Positions 32,853 through 36,177 of a stretch of 36,177 bases of DNA are shown piece after piece. The stretch spans positions 1 to 36,177 of the forward strand of contig JAMFSU010000001.1 of assembly GCA_026225475.1 (NCBI GenBank), in the 5' to 3' direction. A program made the position numbers and the translations under genes. Below the pieces are notes generated by a model. That model was given only the letters and a program-made list of their open reading frames with translations. It ran no database searches and was not told the DNA's origin. The stretch's first letter is position 1, and each line of letters starts with the position of its first letter. This stretch comes from Duganella sp. (GTDB lineage Bacteria > Pseudomonadota > Gammaproteobacteria > Burkholderiales > Burkholderiaceae_D).

Positions 32853-33731
32853 ATGAGCAGCATTCGTCACTTGATCCACGGCCTGGTGCGCGATGTCGGT
32901 TTTCCGGTGCGACGCCTGCTGCCGGCCGCCGCAGTGCGCACCGTCGGCCCGTTTGTCTTCTTTGATCACATGGGACCGGTGGAGTTTGACAGCAACACCA
33001 CCGAAGGCGACGTGCGGCCACATCCGCATATCGGGCTGGCGACCGTGACCTACCTTTTTTCGGGAGCCATGATGCATCGTGACAGCCTCGGTGTGGTGCA
33101 GCGGATTACCCCGGGCGCGGTCAACTGGATGGCAGCCGGTGGCGGTATCGTGCATTCCGAACGCATTCCGGAAGATATCCGTGACGCCAAGGTGCCGGTG
33201 CATGGTCTGCAAATGTGGGTGGCCTTGCCGCAGTCAGAAGAGCAGGGCGCTGCCAGCTTTCATCACTATGCGGAAAGCGAGATGCCGCACTTCGAGATCG
33301 GCGCTGCCAGTGTGCATTTGTTGACAGGGCAGGCATTTGGCCAGATATCACCGGTCAAGACTTCCAGTCCGACCTTGTATGTCTGCGTTCGTTTGCCAGC
33401 CGGCGCGTCGTTGCAACTGCCGGCCGATTACAGCGAACGTGCCGTCTATATCGTCACAGGCGCGGCGGCGGTTGATGGCGAAGCCCTGGAGGCCGGTGTG
33501 CTGGCGGTGCTGGAGCCAGGCAATGAAGCGGTGTTGACCGCATCGACCGATAGCCTGTTCATGCTCTTGGGCGGTGAGCCGATCGATGGACCGCGCTTCG
33601 TCTGGTGGAACTTCGTCGCCAGCAGCAAAGAATTGATCGAGACCGCCAAGCTTGCCTGGCGCGCACAGGATCGCAGTAAGTTTGCAGTGATTCCGGGCGA
33701 GGTGGAATGGATTCCGTTGCCTGAGAAGTGA
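32853..33731 (+). CDS. Pirin family protein, second copy
   Basis: This is a 292-residue bicupin with the same metal set: H57 and H59 (VRPHPHIGLATVTYLF), H101 and E103 (GGGIVHSERIPED). The C-terminal cupin includes VKTSSPTLYVCVRLPAGASL and ends in VIPGEVEWIPLP. This ending is typical of the pirin branch in which the IPG(E/D)xExIPLP tail is conserved; the first copy lacks it. GAAGGAAC precedes the ATG at 32853. It is the last gene of the doxX-pirin-pirin operon, with a terminator 38 bases downstream. Confidence 0.9.
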   Translation: MSSIRHLIHGLVRDVGFPVRRLLPAAAVRTVGPFVFFDHMGPVEFDSNTTEGDVRPHPHIGLATVTYLFSGAMMHRDSLGVVQRITPGAVNWMAAGGGIVHSERIPEDIRDAKVPVHGLQMWVALPQSEEQGAASFHHYAESEMPHFEIGAASVHLLTGQAFGQISPVKTSSPTLYVCVRLPAGASLQLPADYSERAVYIVTGAAAVDGEALEAGVLAVLEPGNEAVLTASTDSLFMLLGGEPIDGPRFVWWNFVASSKELIETAKLAWRAQDRSKFAVIPGEVEWIPLPEK

Positions 33732-33768
33732 TGCAAAAGCGCAGCAAAAATGTCGTCGTGATGGAGAA

Positions 33769-33798
33769 AGCCTGGCGCTATGCGCTCAGGCTTTTTTT
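33769..33798. terminator. Bidirectional terminator after the pirin operon
   Basis: AGCCTG-GCGC (33769-33778) pairs with GCGC-T-CAGGCT (33782-33792), with a one-base bulge. On the plus strand seven T follow (33792-33798). On the minus strand the stem is followed by TTTCT, so it can also end the convergent small gene. Confidence 0.88.
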
Positions 33799-33817
33799 AA
33801 CGGCTACGGTGCGGGCG

Positions 33818-34120
33818 TTAAATCATGCCCAGAATGCGGCCGAGTTCGGCAACGTAAGGACTATCCTTGAGTATTGCGCCCTCCACCGTGTCCATCAATT
33901 CCTGTGCCGAATGGCGAGTGCGACCGATCTGGTCGCGCAGCATGCCGGTGTTGGCTTCCGGCAAGTCCAGGTGCTGCTTGAGGGCAGCAAAGTCGCGTTT
34001 GAGGCTGGCCGCATACAAGGCATCATCAGGAATCTGCTGCAACTCGACTTCCAGTTGTGCCAGGATCTGTTTCAGGTGGGCATGATTGGCGTCGTCTTGA
34101 CGAAGAATTGGTTCGGACAT
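33818..34120 (-). CDS. Small alpha-helical protein of unknown function
   Basis: This is a 100-residue protein that I cannot place with certainty. It starts MSEPILRQDDANHAHLKQIL, with GGAGA eight bases before the ATG at 34120; the longer frame (to 34240) has no site. The whole protein reads as amphipathic helices, with regular leucine spacing (LKQILAQLEVELQQI, LKRDFAALKQHLDL). No membrane segment or cysteine is seen. The composition resembles small DUF4404-like coiled proteins, but that is a weak resemblance. It is convergent with the pirin operon and divergent from the methyltransferase gene, so it probably has its own promoter. Confidence 0.65.
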   Translation of the reverse strand: MSEPILRQDDANHAHLKQILAQLEVELQQIPDDALYAASLKRDFAALKQHLDLPEANTGMLRDQIGRTRHSAQELMDTVEGAILKDSPYVAELGRILGMI

Positions 34121-34259
34121 AGGGTCTCCAGCGGTGAGTAACCTGCTTATCATAAGAGATGTCGGCCTCTCGTGCCGGGAAATGCCGACGACATTTTTGT
34201 TACACTGCGGCATGCGTGTCGCTTGACACAGCGTTATCACTTACACAGAAAGTATCATC

Positions 34260-35438
34260 ATGAGCGAATTTCCCATCATCAGTTGGATAGAATCAGGGGA
34301 AAATCGTTCTGCCCGCTGGCGCTCCGAAGCTGGCAATCCGGCACCCAAAAAGGTTGAACTGGCAGACGACCGGATCGCTGCCGACGTCGCCTACAAACTC
34401 GCCTGCGAAGGCACTGCGCTGCTCTGGCGCGGTGACTATCAGAACGCCCGGCAATTACTGCAAGCGCTGGCGCGCCGCATTGACCGCAAGGTCGCCGAAC
34501 GCAAGCCGGACGGCAAACCAGTGGGCAAGCCTGCCGCCGGTGCCATCACGCTGTCATTTCATCAGCACCGCCAGGCGCAGGCGCAACGTGCCCGTATTCT
34601 CGGCATGCTGTTGTTGCCGCTGGATGGCGAATACCACATTCCATTGCGACGCGCGCCCGACGTACAACTGGCCTGTAGCGAAGCCTATGGGCCGCCAACG
34701 GCTGCCGGCGACGACGCTGCCAGCGTGGTTTCGATGCGCGAAGTGCTGGGTTTGATCGGCGCCCACGAATGGCGCAAGAAAGGCGTGCCGGTGGCCGCAC
34801 TGGGCGCCAGCATCCACCCTTATTACGGCGTGTTTTCGCCAGTGCGCGGCGAATATATTGATCTGGTGGCACAGGCGCCATTGCCAAGCACGGAGCTGGC
34901 ATTCGATATCGGCACTGGCACCGGGGTATTGGCCGCATTGCTGGTCCGGCGCGGCGTCAAGAAAATCGTCGCGACCGATCAAAATCCACGCGCGCTGGCG
35001 TGCGCGGCCGACAATCTGCAGCGTCTCGGCGTGGCAAAGCAGGTGGAATTGAGCATGACCGACTTGTTCCCGCCAGGACGGGCGCCGCTGGTGGTGTGCA
35101 ATCCACCGTGGGTACCGGCCAAGCCGGGTTCGGCCATCGAAGCTGCTGTGTATGACCCGGATAGCCGCATGCTGCGCGGCTTTCTGGTCGGCTTGCCGGC
35201 GCATCTGACCGCACGGGGCGAGGGCTGGCTGATTATGTCCGACTTTGCCGAGCATCTGGGTTTGCGTCCACGCGATGCCTTAGCCAGCTTGATTGATCAG
35301 GCTGGCCTGGTCGTCATTGCACGCCACGATATCAAACCGCGTCATACACGTTCGACCGATGCCGACGATCCATTGCATGCAGCACGGGTGAAGGAAGTGA
35401 CCACCTTGTGGCGCTTGCAGGCAAAGTCGAGCGCGTAA
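34260..35438 (+). CDS. Class I SAM-dependent methyltransferase with NPPW motif
   Basis: This is a 392-residue protein. A variable N-terminal domain (about 1-195) precedes a Rossmann methyltransferase domain. Motif I is LAFDIGTGTGVLAALL (213-228), the acidic end of strand two is ATDQNPRA (238-245) and the catalytic motif is NPPWVP (281-286). NPP(Y/W/F) enzymes methylate planar nitrogens, for instance RNA adenine/guanine N or the glutamine of release factors (PrmC). The long N-terminal domain fits an RlmG/RsmC-like or PrmC-like enzyme. The target is not determined. The C-terminus (residues about 360-385) is basic and histidine-rich. TTGACA at 34223-34228 lies in the upstream gap, inside the small palindrome GTGTC-GCTT-GACAC, but I see no matching -10. 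Confidence 0.83.
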   Translation: MSEFPIISWIESGENRSARWRSEAGNPAPKKVELADDRIAADVAYKLACEGTALLWRGDYQNARQLLQALARRIDRKVAERKPDGKPVGKPAAGAITLSFHQHRQAQAQRARILGMLLLPLDGEYHIPLRRAPDVQLACSEAYGPPTAAGDDAASVVSMREVLGLIGAHEWRKKGVPVAALGASIHPYYGVFSPVRGEYIDLVAQAPLPSTELAFDIGTGTGVLAALLVRRGVKKIVATDQNPRALACAADNLQRLGVAKQVELSMTDLFPPGRAPLVVCNPPWVPAKPGSAIEAAVYDPDSRMLRGFLVGLPAHLTARGEGWLIMSDFAEHLGLRPRDALASLIDQAGLVVIARHDIKPRHTRSTDADDPLHAARVKEVTTLWRLQAKSSA

Positions 35439-35462
35439 ATTGTCAATCCAGGGAGCTATATC

Positions 35463-35951
35463 ATGAATGCCATTCTGAAATTCGCGCTGCTGGCAGTGCT
35501 AGCCTCGTCGGTGGTGGTCATTGCCAATGCTGCAGGCACCAGCAGTACCGATACCACCAGCAGCAATGCGACCAATATGAGCAATGCCAGAAGTTCCGCT
35601 GCCGCAGCAGCCGGTGCGGCCATCGGGCAAAATGCTGTCGGTGGCGTACCTTATGGCTACGTGCAGCCGGCAGTGCCGGACAAGCCAGTGGTCAGCACTC
35701 CAGGTAGCAGTTGCCAATGCCAGATCGGCGACCGCGATGGCAGCGCCTGCATGATTTTCATGCGTACCAGTGCCGCCGACTGGATCAAGCAAAACGCACC
35801 GCAGACGCGCATGCGCTCATCCAACGATGGCCGTTACTATGATGCGCCGTTTCCACTGGCAGCCAGCGCCTGTGCCGGACGCAATGTTAATCCGGCGAAT
35901 ATCAAGGTGCATTGGCTGGATAAGAAGAGTGCGATTCTGGAATGGAAATGA
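35463..35951 (+). CDS. Small secreted protein of unknown function
   Basis: This is a 162-residue protein with a clear Sec signal (MNAILKFALLAVLASSVVVI, cleavage near ANA at 23). A Ser/Thr/Asn/Ala-rich low-complexity stretch (25-52) follows, then a proline-containing linker. The C-terminal part (about 80-162) has four cysteines: two in SCQCQIGD, one in SACMIF and one in SACAG. It ends HWLDKKSAILEWK, so a small disulfide-stabilised periplasmic or surface domain is likely. I do not recognise a family. GGGAG lies eight bases before the ATG. It follows the methyltransferase by 24 bases and could be cotranscribed, though the two functions have no obvious link. Confidence 0.7.
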   Translation: MNAILKFALLAVLASSVVVIANAAGTSSTDTTSSNATNMSNARSSAAAAAGAAIGQNAVGGVPYGYVQPAVPDKPVVSTPGSSCQCQIGDRDGSACMIFMRTSAADWIKQNAPQTRMRSSNDGRYYDAPFPLAASACAGRNVNPANIKVHWLDKKSAILEWK

Positions 35952-36028
35952 TGCGTGGCTGAGATTTTCTCGGTAGTTGGAATGGTTTTTAACGCTGGCG
36001 TGTTTTTCTTGGCTGCTGATGTTTAGTG

Positions 36029-36100
36029 TTCTTCGGACTACCTAGCCGGGTACCTCAGTGCGTAGTTGAGCCTTTGTTTTCTTCGGACTACCTAGCCGGG
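36029..36100. repeat. 22-bp direct repeat, 50-bp period
   Basis: An identical 22-base unit (beginning TTCTTCGGACTACC and ending GCCGGG) occurs at 36029-36050 and 36079-36100. The second copy is the inner edge of the terminal inverted repeat. The 28 bases between them are unique. This suggests partial duplication of the repeat element at the right end only. Confidence 0.9.
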
Positions 36101-36177
36101 AGCGGCCCGGCAGCCGCTTACTTTTCTTGTCTCGCCAAGAAAAGCTAAGCAAAAGAAGGCGACCGCGCGATCCGGGC
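36075..36177. repeat. Right copy of the 103-bp inverted repeat
   Basis: This is the reverse complement of 52-154 with two visible differences. It contains the same two hairpins in mirrored order (GCCGGG/CCCGGC, then CTTTTCTTG/CAAGAAAAG). The window ends inside it, so the element may extend further. I see no gene from 35952 to the end. Confidence 0.85.

Noticed and set aside
1..36177. Composite transposon or genomic island bounded by the terminal inverted repeats
   Set aside because: No transposase, integrase or target-site duplication is visible, and most genes inside look like ordinary chromosomal genes. Only the toxin-like gene looks acquired.

Overview
The window looks like a stretch of betaproteobacterial chromosome, most plausibly Burkholderiales, family Oxalobacteraceae (the Collimonas/Herbaspirillum/Janthinobacterium group). 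This rests on the GC-rich coding style, the gene families present and the dispersed terminal repeat; no ribosomal or marker gene is present, so the genus cannot be fixed. No rRNA, tRNA, CRISPR array, transposase or integrase was seen. A 103-bp repeat lies in inverted orientation at both edges (52-154 and 36075-36177), so the window may be a contig or segment bounded by a dispersed repeat.

Layout from left to right. (1) 284-6468: a Nac-like LysR regulator converges on a minus-strand operon for 2-aminoethylphosphonate (AEP) uptake (ATPase, fused double permease, periplasmic binding protein). The operon ends in an FAD oxidoreductase of the phosphonate-associated type. (2) 6741-10596: a lipoprotein with a TonB-C-like domain, then a MocR/GntR-aminotransferase regulator divergent from an unusual fusion. 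The fusion joins a 2Fe-2S ferredoxin, an FAD/NAD reductase and an M24 peptidase-like domain with all five metal ligands. (3) 10597-15571: a nearly gene-free stretch with one small membrane protein, an isobutyryl-CoA-dehydrogenase-like enzyme, a Mn-type superoxide dismutase, a DUF1801 protein and an MscS channel. (4) 15651-20129: a visibly more A+T-rich 1492-residue gene. It encodes a large toxin-like protein with two N-terminal hydrophobic segments, a polybasic site, an internal hydrophobic hairpin and a C-terminal aspzincin (M35-like) metalloprotease signature. It is the best candidate for an undescribed system here and is probably horizontally acquired. (5) 20524-22950: DNA polymerase II (polB), interrupted by a single in-frame TAG at codon 190.

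(6) 22998-27223: a lipoprotein alpha/beta hydrolase converges on a tight minus-strand operon, fnr - PAP2 phosphatase - DAG-kinase-like lipid kinase - calcineurin-like phosphoesterase. This suggests an oxygen-sensing regulator cotranscribed with phospholipid or isoprenoid-phosphate enzymes. (7) 27366-30333: an isochorismatase-family hydrolase divergent from an MFS transporter, followed by a GlxA-type AraC regulator. (8) 30432-33731: a LysR regulator divergent from doxX-pirin-pirin, with a palindromic operator candidate between them; this is probably a redox-stress module. (9) 33818-35951: a small helical protein, a class I methyltransferase with an NPPW motif, and a small secreted protein.

Start codons were chosen from visible ribosome-binding sites and family lengths and often lie inside the longest possible reading frame. 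All functional names come from motifs and remembered family sequences; no database search was run.
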